Positions 44,684 through 56,800 of a stretch of DNA of 64,000 nucleotides are shown piece by piece. Origin of the DNA: Oegoconia quadripuncta (Eukaryota; Arthropoda; Insecta; Lepidoptera; Autostichidae); the NCBI GenBank assembly GCA_949316235.1, contig OX438741.1:26107324-26171323 (forward strand), given 5' to 3'. The position numbers were made by a program, and so were the translations under genes. How positions within the stretch are numbered: the first letter of the stretch is position 1; each line of letters starts with the position of its first letter. A model generated the notes under the pieces. That model had not been told where the DNA came from. It saw nothing but the letters and a program-made list of their open reading frames with translations, and did not search any database.

Positions 44684-45904
44684 GGTCCCAGCATTTAATT
44701 CGAATGTTTCCGTGCTTTCGTTAGTGATGTGTGTGTTAAGTCATTTTCGATTAGCGAAGTTAAGCATCGTGTTGCGTGATCAAGCCGTCGATGGAAGACC
44801 ACTAGAAGTAATTTTAAAAAGATATATATTTCAAATACAATCACATTTTTTTGTTGCACAGCTTTTTGGTTGCACTAGATAGGCAACGTCCATGACGCAT
44901 GCGTTCTATTGGCAATCTTGGCCATGCTGAAAATAAAATAACGATAGGTATTAGGTCCTTACCTATTGAAATTGGCGTTTTGTATGAAGAATTTCGTTAA
45001 TACTGTTTTCTCCATACAAACATTTTTGATTTTTTTTTGGGAACGGCAAATCTAATTTAGCTAAACTTTGTGTGTATTATTTTGGATAACATTAAGTTAA
45101 GTATAGGCAGCGTTCATTTTTAAAAGTAACCGCTTTATAAAAGTTTTATCGAATCTAAGAAATGATTATGACAAGCACATCCGGTTCGAAACCGGTTTCC
45201 TGATGCAGTTGCGCATCGTTAATACCTAAATATTAAAATGAAAACCATGGTGGTTTTCAAAGAATCTAATCATCATAGAACTAACAGTCAGTATAAATCC
45301 TACCGCACGTGAAGCTACCAGAAATGCGTCGACGCGACCATACAGCTCGGAAATAAGACCTGCCTGCGACCTTATTATAACCTAACTTCATTATGATTAT
45401 GAAGATCTATTCTTCTTCGCTATTTTTTTCCTTCTCTCAGTCAACCTCTTTCTCTATTAGTCAATTTTGAGAGTTAGATCCCAAGTTTGAATAATAAGTC
45501 CATGATCCCAAGTCGGATTTCATTACGCTTGCTGTTCACAAAGTAACAAATGTCATAAGTCATATGTCAATCATCATAATAAGAGTAAGTACTTATATTA
45601 TAATTCTGTGGGAATGATTTGATCACACCTACATTATGATCTACACTAGTAGCATGTCAGGCGCGATAAACTGCTCCTGTCCTGTCCTGCTCATTCGTTT
45701 GAACGAAATATACAACTATCCCACTCTCACGTCGCCCCACCGCGACAAACGCTGTCATACTACGGGGGCTAGTGTTTAAGTTTCTTGTTTAATAAATAAC
45801 CGACACATATAAAGAATATTGTTGAAAGTCCACAAAGAAGTTTCTTTTTTAAACTGGATTCTTGCAATTATACAATTTGATTTAATTTTATGTTCCGATG
45901 TGTG

Positions 45905-46050
45905 TGATTGTTGTGTTCCGGTTGTCAGAGATAATATAGCCAGCGCCCCAAATATATTGGGGCTTCTGGGATAGTATGCTTCCACCTTCGGCCTCATCTT
46001 CACAACATCAGGTGAGATTGAGGTTAAGTGCTAACCCGTTGTGCATAAAA
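45905..46050 (+). mobile_element. SINE family I, 3' fragment
   Basis: Carries only the 3' half of the family I body (ttgtgttccggttgtcagag to aacccgttgtgcataaaaaa). Confidence 0.75.
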
Positions 46051-46119
46051 AACGTAGTAAGTAAGTTCGCGTGGAACATTTAGTCAAAACAGGTGCCATG
46101 TTATATAGGCAATTTTTTT

Positions 46120-46300
46120 GCTGTCCAGGTTCTATTCTGTCTATAAACCAAATTTCATTCAAATCCGTCCAGCCGTTTACGTATGAAGAGGTAACAAACA
46201 CACATACACAATACAATGTATTGCCTTTTTGTACAATAAAGCGTTTACAAACAAACAAACAACCAAACACATACAAACTTTCGCGTTTATAATATTTGTC
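46120..46300 (+). repeat. Dispersed tail repeat, copy
   Basis: Carries aaatttcattcaaatccgtc and aactttcgcgtttataatat. An internal insertion (cctttttgtacaataaagcg) adds a poly(A)-signal-bearing piece also seen near 24.7 kb and 4.86 kb. Confidence 0.6.
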
Positions 46301-46984
46301 TCTGTTATGTTTACGTCAAAGTTTACGTTTAGGCGCAGGTATAATGGTTTTATTGATTATGTTGGGATTTCTTTTTATAATTTTATTGCGTAAAAGGGAA
46401 AGAACTTTCAAGTAAAACGGAGTGTTTGGAAATGACTATTTGTTACAGTTACGACTATACACAATTCTTTGCAAATCATCATCATATTCCACTAGCGACT
46501 TCGTTCGCGTGGAACATTTCTTCAAAATATTTGCCAGTATGTTAACTGTGACGTAATTTACTACCACATGAAGCTATTATTTATTTTCACAGCTAACATT
46601 TTGCAACTACGTTACGTTCTATGGGCAACCATAGGCAATATTTTTTTACTTTATAAAGTTTATGAGGCACAGACGTTAGTTTAGGAAACAGCCTGAATAA
46701 AATCGCCAACACTATTTTTCACTAGAATTGTATCATTTTTGTTGCAGATGTACAATATACGTATATATAATGAATGAGGCGTTTTCAAAAGTCTAAATTT
46801 TTCGCCTTGAAATTGAGAATGACAGCTGCTGACTGACAGCCAAAACTGTCACTAATTTGATGAGTATGAGAATTAAACGTTTTTCCCATTAAAACCATTG
46901 ATGTATATAGTTATTAATGTATTATTTTTATTAACTTGAATTTTAATAATGCTCAATTGAATTTTAGTCCGCTATTTTTTCTTC

Positions 46985-47145
46985 GTTAGTACTTTTACAA
47001 CGCACGCGCAGAACATCCTTCGCCCAAAATCTCCCAGCGCCATATTGAGAGAGGCGGACGTTGTATGACTTGAGTGATTAAATTGTGGTTAGTGCAATAA
47101 TTTAAAGTGGAACATTTGATCGTGCCCTATGGATATACATTTGGG
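46985..47145 (+). promoter_or_regulatory. Probable Galphaq promoter region
   Basis: Just upstream of the Galphaq leader lies a CG-containing stretch with cgcacgcgcag (NRF1-like) and cgccatattg (the reverse complement carries ATGGCG, a YY1/Pho-type core). After it a possible donor, gtacgt, begins at 47145. No TATA box is evident. The position fits a CpG-type initiation region for the gene starting at 47716. The exact start site cannot be read. Confidence 0.4.
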
Positions 47146-47629
47146 TACGTAATAAGCAAGAAAATTATACTGAAAGTGTCCGTTGCAGTGTAGTGAGCCC
47201 TGGCAAATCACATCGTAACCTAGACATAGGCTGTTGTAGTTATCAGTAGATTACCTAGGTATCATCAATCCGCTGTTTGTTCAGTTTTAATCTTATTAAT
47301 ACACACGTGTGGGGAATAGCCATAGGTTTCTTGAATCTAGTTACATTAACAAGATTATACGATTGCTTCGCAAGGTTCCACGCTCGTATATAAACGGATT
47401 TCGAAGTGTTTATGTCGGCAGTTGACAGAAGCGTATATGTATATGACTGATCATAAGTCACCACACCCAGTGGCCGGATTGTCGGTTTTTAGTATTTAAT
47501 AGTTTATAGTTCGGATGATTGTTCGCGCGTTGACGTATTGGTACGTGATATGTAGTGTACGATCGCGGTACGGGGCTGTGACGGGCCACGGGCGGTGATA
47601 TAGTGTGTGTAATGATATGTAATTTGTAG

Positions 47630-47715
47630 GAGTGGTGTGCCTCGGTTGAAAGGCCTGTCGAAGGGACAGGGCTCCGCGCGAGAGGACGGACCGCGGCCCG
47701 CCGCTCTGAAGAAAC
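47630..47715 (+). other. Galphaq: Galphaq 5' UTR segment
   Basis: GC-rich sequence directly before the Galphaq ATG. A possible acceptor (tttgtag, ending 47629) would make 47630 the start of the exon that carries the initiator codon, with a small upstream leader intron from about 47145. The leader might instead be unspliced. The 66-codon + strand open frame at 47637-47837 is the wrong frame over this exon. Confidence 0.4.
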
Positions 47716-47833
47716 ATGGAGTGCTGCATGTCAGAAGAAGCCAAAGAACAGAAAAGAATCAATCAAGAAATAGAGCGGCAACTCCGAAAGGACAAACGAG
47801 ATGCCAGGAGAGAACTCAAACTGCTCCTGCTTG
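47716..47833 (+). CDS. Galphaq: Galphaq coding exon 1: N-terminal helix
   Basis: Encodes residues 1-39 and the first base of Gly40: [20 protein letters not shown], then a basic helix ending [10 protein letters not shown]. Cys3 and Cys4 are the palmitoylation sites of the family, and the helix binds G-beta-gamma. The ATG at 47716 is the family's standard start. Donor gtaagt follows at 47834, phase 1, opening an intron of 9766 bases. Confidence 0.96.
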
Positions 47834-50800
47834 GTAAGTCATATGTTTTTTTATCACAAAAATAAAGCTAAATTTCAAAGGTGATGCCACCTCTTTCTTC
47901 CTTGAATAATATGAATGGGAGACTACCATACCAAAATTAGTTTTAGTTTAGAATGGTTCATGTCATTGCAATCAACACCAATGTTATCTGCTGCATATTT
48001 GCAAATGAGAGTTGCATCTCCTTTGTACATTTTCTATATGATGCATATTTCTGTAACGTTGTGTGTACAATAAAGATATTCAGATTTCTGATGATTATAA
48101 TGTTTGTGAACTGTTATTAAAAGATATTGGAAAGTTGTTAATTCTGATATGAGATACCATCACTAGTAACTGCTGCCAGACGTGCTCACCATTCATATTA
48201 CACAGCGCTTTAAATCCAAGTTTTTTACCTCTTAATATTACTCTGTGCTGATATTTTCCATTTTAAAATAACTAAAATAAGGCTGTCCTGGGACATAGGC
48301 CTCCTCCAAATATCTCCATTGGCAACGGTTCTTGGATGTTCTGCGCCATCCCTTGAGCAGGTCATCTTCCCATCTTTAGCTTGTTCTTCCCTTTCGCCTT
48401 CTCTTACCTCTGGGGTAATTATTTTTGTCCATTTTTGTTGTTTGTCCTCATCGTATGGCCGCACCAACACCATTTAAGCTGTCTTATTTTTTAGGTTACA
48501 TCCGATATTTTTGTAGATTCTCTAATCTTCGAGAGCCTCCACCTGTCCCTCAGTTTGATTCCCAGCATGCTTCTCTCTATTCCATGTCGATAGATTTATA
48601 ATTTTTAGCCTTGAAGTTTTGTAAGAGACCATGTCTGGCAGCCGTATGACAGTACTGGTAATATACAAGTGTTGTATATGTATACTTTCCTTTTCTGAGA
48701 GACTGGTATTGAGATGCTCTTCATTCTTTCTTGAGAGAAGAGTATCACAACCAACTATTCATTATACATGTTTGTATCTCCTTTGACATCTGATGTTCGG
48801 AAAGATATCCTCCAGGCCGGATGTAAAAAGTTTTGCAGATAGTGGATATACTTGTCTCACGCCCTTTTTCACATCGAACTCCTGCCCTATTCTCTCCAGC
48901 AGAACATTAGATGTGCTGTTACTATATATTTGTTTCATGCCTCTAATGCTGAGGTTCCAAGACTTTGTTATCATAAGCCACTTTAAAAATTTAGCTGGTT
49001 CCGGTGGATCCCCTGCATCTCATTTCTACCATATTCGACAAAGAAATGAAGATTACATCTAACTACGGAAATTTGCGTTGCGACTGACATCCAACCACGT
49101 ATTAATAGTTTTCGAAAAATAAAAAGTGAGAATTGATTGATTAATTAATTGATTTGTGAGTGAGTGAATATCAAAAAAGTAGTTGGCCAATCAAAAAAGT
49201 GATACAATGATAGGTGGAGTCAGTCCAACATTTTAGTTCTTCACTATCGAAGGCAGATAAATTTTTGTGGACCCCAATTTACGAATTGTGAACTCCCATT
49301 TTTTGTCACGCCAACATAGACGCCCATCGCGTCTCCCGTGGACCCCTGGGGGCCAACCTTGACCACTTTGGGAACTAGTGCTCTAATGTATTTGTTAGAA
49401 TTATATTTTTACTCTATAAAATGTGTAGTTTCTTATAGTACCTACATTTTGATAGCAAATATATGATACTGGGCATATTGTTCGATACTCAATTTATTTA
49501 AATCTGTTTTTGGTTTGGTGAAAAATTGATGATTTTATTTAGATATGATAGGATAGAGTTTGATGTGCCAGTCTTTAAGCAAACTTCCTTCATATGGAAT
49601 TCGCTATGGATTCTGAATGAATGGTCAATCTGGTAGTCACTTTCACTTTTTATTTTAATGGCAACTACTACTTTGTAGTAATTCTGCCAAATACTGGTGT
49701 TTGAAGAGGCTAGCGTATGTTTAGCCAAAGAACGGTATTCGCTGACACACTGCGTATCTAAAACAAACAACAACACATGGACGATCACAATTTGTTAGTT
49801 GTTATAGTTTTATATTGTTAATTGTAATAAATCTGGTAGTCATTGATGGCTGCTCATCTGACCTTTTGGCTATTAATGCTGGCATACTGAAAAGCTCAGT
49901 TTTCTCTGCCATTCTTTTTCTGTTGCAAATCAGTGAATGATTGTTGAATCCACAACAGACTTCAACCCAGAAGCTCCAGGTATGCAGATGACACCTTAGG
50001 TTTACACATCTCTAGAGAGAAAGTATTATATACCAATAATAATGGTGTCTAGTAATAATAAATCAGCAATAAATGTAATTTTGATTATGTAATTCATGGA
50101 TCAATTAAAAGACTTTTTTTTTGTACAATTTATGTCATGTCCTAAAACAGTGAAATATTTCAAAATTCGTTAAAGTATAAATCTCAACTTTCTTCTAATA
50201 ACTACTAACATTGTTTATTTATGGCAAGGTATATGAAACGAGCAAGTAGGTAACCTGGTGGTAAGTGATGATACCTGTGACTTTCCAAACATATGTTGAA
50301 AATGTTCAGCCTAAAATATAAAGGTTTCATATACATGCAATTGTCACTCTTGACTACTGAATTAAAGCTGGCACACATTGTAGCTTAGCTACTGGTAAAC
50401 TATAATGTAATGTAAAGAAACTAAAAGAAACTTGGTCACTCTATTGAATGAAACACATGTGTGAATGAATGCGATAGAAGCTTTTGATTTACAATGAGGA
50501 TGAATGGATGATGTGCAATTTTTTAGTTAGACCTGGGTTCTCTTATTGTTCATGGTTTATATGATGGAACTGGAGGAATGCACAACAAATTTTACACCAT
50601 TTGCTTTTATTATTGGTGATCTAAGATGTGATAAGAATTTATTTACATAAGTATAATAAGTATTTACATTTAATACATGAAATTATTATGACTTTATATA
50701 ACATTAAGTATTAAAAATGTACCTGCACTCTTATAGTCAATGGGAATGGACTGTATCGCCAAATACGACCAATAGTAAGGCTTAAATTTTCAAATGCAGC

Positions 50801-53800
50801 CAATGTCTCTTTTGCCGATACTGTTCATTACCATTGAAGTTAGACAATAAGGGGGCAGATCTGAATGACTCAATTTGGATAAAGACTTTTTTTTATCAGT
50901 GCTTAGTTTTGATAGTTTTTGTTTTACCAGAGCAGGGGTTTGTCTGTATAACTATAATATCTAAAAAAATCGCAATTTATTGCATTTACTACATTGAGAA
51001 CACTCTGCAATCCTGGAAATTAAACTTCAAACTTAAAGCATTTATTTCACCTTAAGATACATGATATCATCTGTTGAATGTCAATTTAAATCTACTGGAA
51101 ATATCTCAGTCAGTCACCCGAGCTTCAGCAAGAAGCCGGACAACTACTTTATGTTTGCACAAGACCCCGGTGTTCCAGGATGAGCATTCCGATTTGTAGG
51201 CACCCGCACACTCCAGAAGGAAGGACATGGGCGGTAATTTTTTTTTTAATTATTTATTTATCAAGCAAAACAGACATCCACCATGTACATTATTAAAAAT
51301 TCTTTGGCCTCCAGTCACACTTTGCATAAGGTATCTATGACCCAAATATTAAATAGATGTTTATTATAATAACAGTGAAATATTATAAGACCTGTGACGA
51401 GCCCCACGAAGTGTTGCGTCTTTCCAAAGTGCAATCTTTGGAAAGACGCAACAGTTGGCAGGATAGGCGTTTGCTCCGTTTGGGATTTGTCGCTCTGGCC
51501 CGTCTACAGTCCTCCCGTAAAGTCCAGTCATTGTTATGTATCGATGTGGTTCGTTTACTTTAAGTTGGCAGAACGGCAATGGAATGCTAGGCTTGGAATC
51601 CTGCACCATCACCGCAAAGCCCTTCCTCGTCTGCCGCGTCATTACACCTTGATCTGAAGTGACCGTTACTCCACTGAAGAGATACTATTCGCCGTGTCGC
51701 TGTCTGTCTCTCCGAGGCTTATTAGCTCAGAGGCTCTTGGTAATAGAAAGCTGTAATTTGGCATGGTTATACATATTAGTCACGCCTATAAAGTGGTGAA
51801 ATAAAATGTTGAAAATCATTTTTTAAGGTACCTCCCCTACAAGTGGGAATGAATTTTCTTTTATATTTGTGCCCCATCATGTGGGGTGTCGTTGGATAGG
51901 TCGTTCAAAAATATTACAGGTTATTTTGTACAGTTTTGCATTTCTGGGATCCGTTTAAGAATGATCCGCTTTAAAGTGCTAAGAGTAAAGTGTCCCCTTC
52001 CATACTAATCGCTTGGTTTTGTATACGTGATAAAATTCACGGCAGTAGTATATATAATGAAGTTAAAAGGAAAACTGCCACAGGTAAGTAGGTTTTACAA
52101 GTTGAGTAGTAGGCGGAAAATGTATAAAATGTACTTTCAGCTGAAAATTATTCATCAAATAACAAAAGCCCCTTCCTAAGTCCGCACATTGTGGGGATAA
52201 GTACGGAAACCTACGCTGCGCGTGGCTTGCCACGCACTTGGGCGATTTTTATTAGAAGGGTATTTTATGCCCTATTTAAATTGCATAGGGATCCTGTCAT
52301 AATTAGCCTCAATAAGCGGTTGCTCCTTGATTGGGTCGTCCATCATAGTATGAGGGATCCCGACGTCAATTTAGAGTTCCCTAAAGATTTTAGATGTATC
52401 GTATCGTTGAGATGGCTGTATTCTGCTGTAGAAACAGTTGATCCTTAGGCAAATCCAGCATAATTTCCAGGGCCGCATTTGATGTAGTCCACATGCAGCC
52501 AGTGACAAGTCCTGTCCATTATTCTGCAGTATTAGTAAACATGACATAGGCCTTGTTGTTTTTGTTTTCTAAGCCTTCGAGATATTTGACTTCCGCGTCA
52601 AAGAGTCTGTAGGAAGTTTTCTAGGACTCGTTTACTAATAAACATTACCGTTTTAGCGCAGTCTACTATAGTAGCATTTACCTAGTACTTACCTAGGGCT
52701 GATGGGATCTGTACACCTGTGAATGTTCCAAGGCAGATCGATTGTTAGATCTACACCTCACCAACAGAACCTTGAGCAGGAACGAGGTGAGGGAGATGGG
52801 TTTGAAAGATTTCTCGTTCGTGTATTCGCTTTTACCTATGTTTAGCGATGAAAATCACCCCCACCTCTCTCCACAGAGCTTGCATTAGTACTGTCAGCAC
52901 CCTGGCAAGCTTCGCTCTACCTCATTGTAGTAGCGCAGGTAAGATGCTATCTGACCCACCGCTTTATATGGGTGGAAGTTGCTGATAGCCCATTTGACTT
53001 TCTCAAATGTTACAATATCTTGGATAACATGCCAACATAGCCCAGGGAAAATACGGTTTGACCTCGGAAAAACGAATAACCGCGATTTTCTTGAAACATA
53101 ATAATATAGTAACAATTGCTAAAGATTAAGCATTTGTAATAAACGCAAGTGAGAAATAATCGTTACAAAATATTAGTTCTCATTTTTATTTCTTAAGCAA
53201 TGCAGCTCGACGACATTTTCAGCTAAAACACATGCATGCCTATAGTTAGGCATATAGGTATGGCTAAATGTTTAGTTGTTTATCCATCAATAAGTTAACT
53301 GTATTTAACAAAAGTTTACCTAATTAAATATCAGTCTTTATTTATTATTATTAAGATACAAATTAAAAAAGCGCTCGATTTTTTAGGCTTAATTATTCAA
53401 AATTACATATCTAATATACCTTATATAAATACCGACCGACTTATATAATTGCTATCTTATAGCGGTATAAGATAGCAATTATATAAGTCTGTTCTGAATT
53501 ATGTCTACCTAATCTAATTTTTTACCGTATTTTCCCTGGGCTAAACAGGTGAAGGGTCATCCGCTTCCCAGTTAATATGTTGTATTACTTGACATCCTGG
53601 GAAGTGTGTTTGAAGTAATACTTCCTGAGATGAACTTACAGCTACAATTTTACCTATCCGGTTAATTACTGAGCAAGATTTGATAGGTACATACATACAC
53701 ATAATCACGCCTGTTTCCCATAGAGGTAGGCAGAGGCCATAGACTTCCACTTGCTACGATCCTGATAGTCTTTCTCTTCATTCACTCTCATAAAGTTGTT

Positions 53801-56800
53801 CATACACACTCTTGGCTTGGCTTTCTTTAAGACGTCCCCGATTTGATCATGGTACGTTCGCCGTGGTCTTCCCCTACCAACACTACCATCCACATTCGCT
53901 TCGTATATCTCTTTCGTTCATCTTCGTATATCTCTTTCGTTTATCTTCGTATATCTGTTGGATTAGTCTACTTTCATTCATCCTCTTCAGATGTTAAAAC
54001 TATTTAAGTATACGTTTTTCAACCTTTGTTACATCTTTTTTCACACCGCATAGGACTCCCTAATTACACGCTTCTTCATTTTATCTTTCAGTCGCCTTAC
54101 TCGTACTTCTCAATGATCTCATTTCCACTGCATCAGCATCTGCATCAGTGTCGGAAGCAGGACTACACCATGAATAGCCAGACGAACCTTTTTAAACACA
54201 AAAGGTTTCTCATAATTAGTGAAGAACTTGTACCAAGCCGCATTTTTTGTAATCGGACTTGTTTACTTTTACTTCTCCCAATGTAGGTAGATGCTGGTAT
54301 TCCTCTGGTATTGTTCGATTTAGAATTCGCGAGTTAAGTGTTGCTTGATAACGTCGAGTAATTATCGAAGTTATTGTGGTTACCTATTCTACGTGCTGGG
54401 TACTACCAATTCGGCTTACGTGACCTGTAAGTTTATCTGTATTTCTTTTTTGATATCATGTTATCAGTATTTTGTCATAAATGATGGTAGGTTTTTTCAA
54501 AAAATAACTGACGAAAAGGTTAGAATATTACTTTTAATTATTTTTTCTAAGTGATACTGCAGGTCTCAATTCGTAATTCGGCCCGTTTCTGCAAAACAAA
54601 GATTTCGGTATTTCCCTCATATCGGGATACCGTAAGACTTTCGAACTGTGAAAATATGTTAATCTAGCCGTATGTACGTCCGATATGTTATTTTTGCTTA
54701 TGCTGCAGAACTGAACCTCTTCGCTAATTTATTCCAGAGCTTTCTGACATTCGTTCTAAAGGAACCAAGCGAAGGAGACTTTCTCACCCGAACTGGTTAT
54801 CCCTGACTTTGTATATACATGGGTATGATGGTTAGGAAACTCAATTGCAAACTATAACTAACATTCTATGTGTGAGACATTATATATTTTTTCATGTAAT
54901 TATGTTTTTTGTTAATTTCTAAGGTTCCGTAATACCTCTAAAGAAACAAACGGAACCTTGTAGGTCCGCTAGTCTTTCTGTCGGTCCATCAAGAGTATCA
55001 AGACCCTTGTTCCTGGGAACGGCTAGAGATCTCAATCTGATATTAATGTCAAGGCCAATGTCCTTAGTCCTGTAAAAAATATTTTAGTTTCTAACTCTTG
55101 AAATTCTAGAATTGAAATTTATATTTGAACTTAACTTCGACGGCCGATTGGTGTTGTGGGTAGTGACGCTCCCTTCGAAACCAACGGTCGCGGGTTCGAA
55201 TCCCACTACGAGTAATGACTATTGTGATAAATGCGAATATTTACTCTGTATCTATATAATATGGGATGTTTATATAAGTGTAGTAAGGTTTCATACCACA
55301 TCTATAGCAGACATTTTTATTATATGGAATTACAATGTTACAAAGCGGTTTCTATTAATACATTGTCTGTGTAACTAACACATTATTTGACTTTGTCAGT
55401 TTAAAAAGTTTGTCAGCGAGTCAACATTGCTTTGGAATAATATCAATTAGGGCACGTAATCCACAGGGCACAAATTCAACTCGCGCTTGACCTGTATTTT
55501 TTCTAACGACCTTGCATCTTTTAATTTATCGTTAGGGATTGGCAGTGGGGTATTTCTATTTTTATCCTTATCCCCTTTATTCCCAAGTCCCCAGTAACGA
55601 CCCCATCTTTTTTATTGTCCGTACCAAAATCGTCAAAACAATACACTTATGGCATCGCCTCGAGGAATATCAGTCTGTCAGTCATTTATTTCTGAAGTTA
55701 TTTGACATGGAGAATTAAATTTTTGCTAGTTCTAGAAAATGCAGGCCCAAACAGGAACTTTAACAAGTATAGTTTCCATAGTGTACTGTATAAAACTGAA
55801 ATATGTGCTATCTCTGACCAAATCTCTAATAACACCATATTGTAGTTCATCAATTTTACCTAGTAATCTAGAAATTAATAGAAGTTGCATTTTTATTAGG
55901 CATGGTAATAACTTTATCAATGTTTTAATGCAATGTCTGTGTTATGTCTCTTATCTAATCACAAGGGAGGAAACCTTATATTTTAAGGTTTATATTTTAT
56001 ATTGAGTTTGCTTATTTATTATTTTTATATTTATGCAGAGTGAATTTGAATTCGTGTAATTCCCATAACTGGTGACGCCACATTTGATTACGTACAACTT
56101 TCCCCAAGGAACCCTGGTCGAATTCGATAAAAAAAATACTTTGTATGGGGACAAAGTAAACCATTCTGAAACCACTTTTAATATGGAAGTCCATCAATTT
56201 TCTGCTGGTGACTCACTCTCCTGATTACGAACAACTTTCCACCAGGAACCATAGCCGAATTCAGTTGAAAATTGTTGAACTTTTATAAAGAGAAAGAAGT
56301 AAAATAAAAATAAAATACATTGTGACGTTATATATTGTATGTATCTTATTTTAATTTTCACGGGTATTACTACTTTTTGAATATCTGACATATGATTAGC
56401 TAAGATCCTAGGACTTGCAGAACCATATTGGACTCAAATCTCAGACCTTCAACAAAAGAAAAAAAAAGTGTTTCCAATCAAGCTTTATTGATATCGTAAC
56501 AGCGACATTTGAGAAATAATTTCTGGCGTCATCCATCAGGCGTAAGGCATTTTTGGGAGAATTCGTTTTTTTAATCAACAAAAAATACTATTGATTTTGT
56601 CAAATTTTATCTAATTGCATATTTAGCGTAGTAACAGTACCACACAGGTTAATCTTATATTTTTTTAAATCCTTCTGACTTATAATTTTTTTGGTGATTC
56701 TTTTTAGTATATAGAATAGAATACCTTTATTTAGATAATCTTACAGGTATTGATTGAAAATAAGATATAATAAAAAGTGAAATGACATCTCAAATGGCGG

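Larger units (their letters stand above)
41642..46984. other. Intergenic region between FAAH2 and Galphaq
   Basis: Holds the FAAH2 3' UTR, a CTG-repeat stretch at 42638-42660 inside a 101-codon open frame with no family resemblance, a SINE at 43617, a MITE at 44068, a SINE fragment at 45905 and a dispersed tail at 46120. No further gene recognised. Confidence 0.6.

Noticed and set aside
47637..47837. A 66-codon + strand frame over Galphaq exon 1
   Set aside because: It is a different frame over the same exon. The MECC frame starting at 47716 is the one with family identity.
53899..53957. The 23-base tandem repeat as a CRISPR-like array
   Set aside because: It has only 2.6 contiguous units without spacers, in an animal genome.
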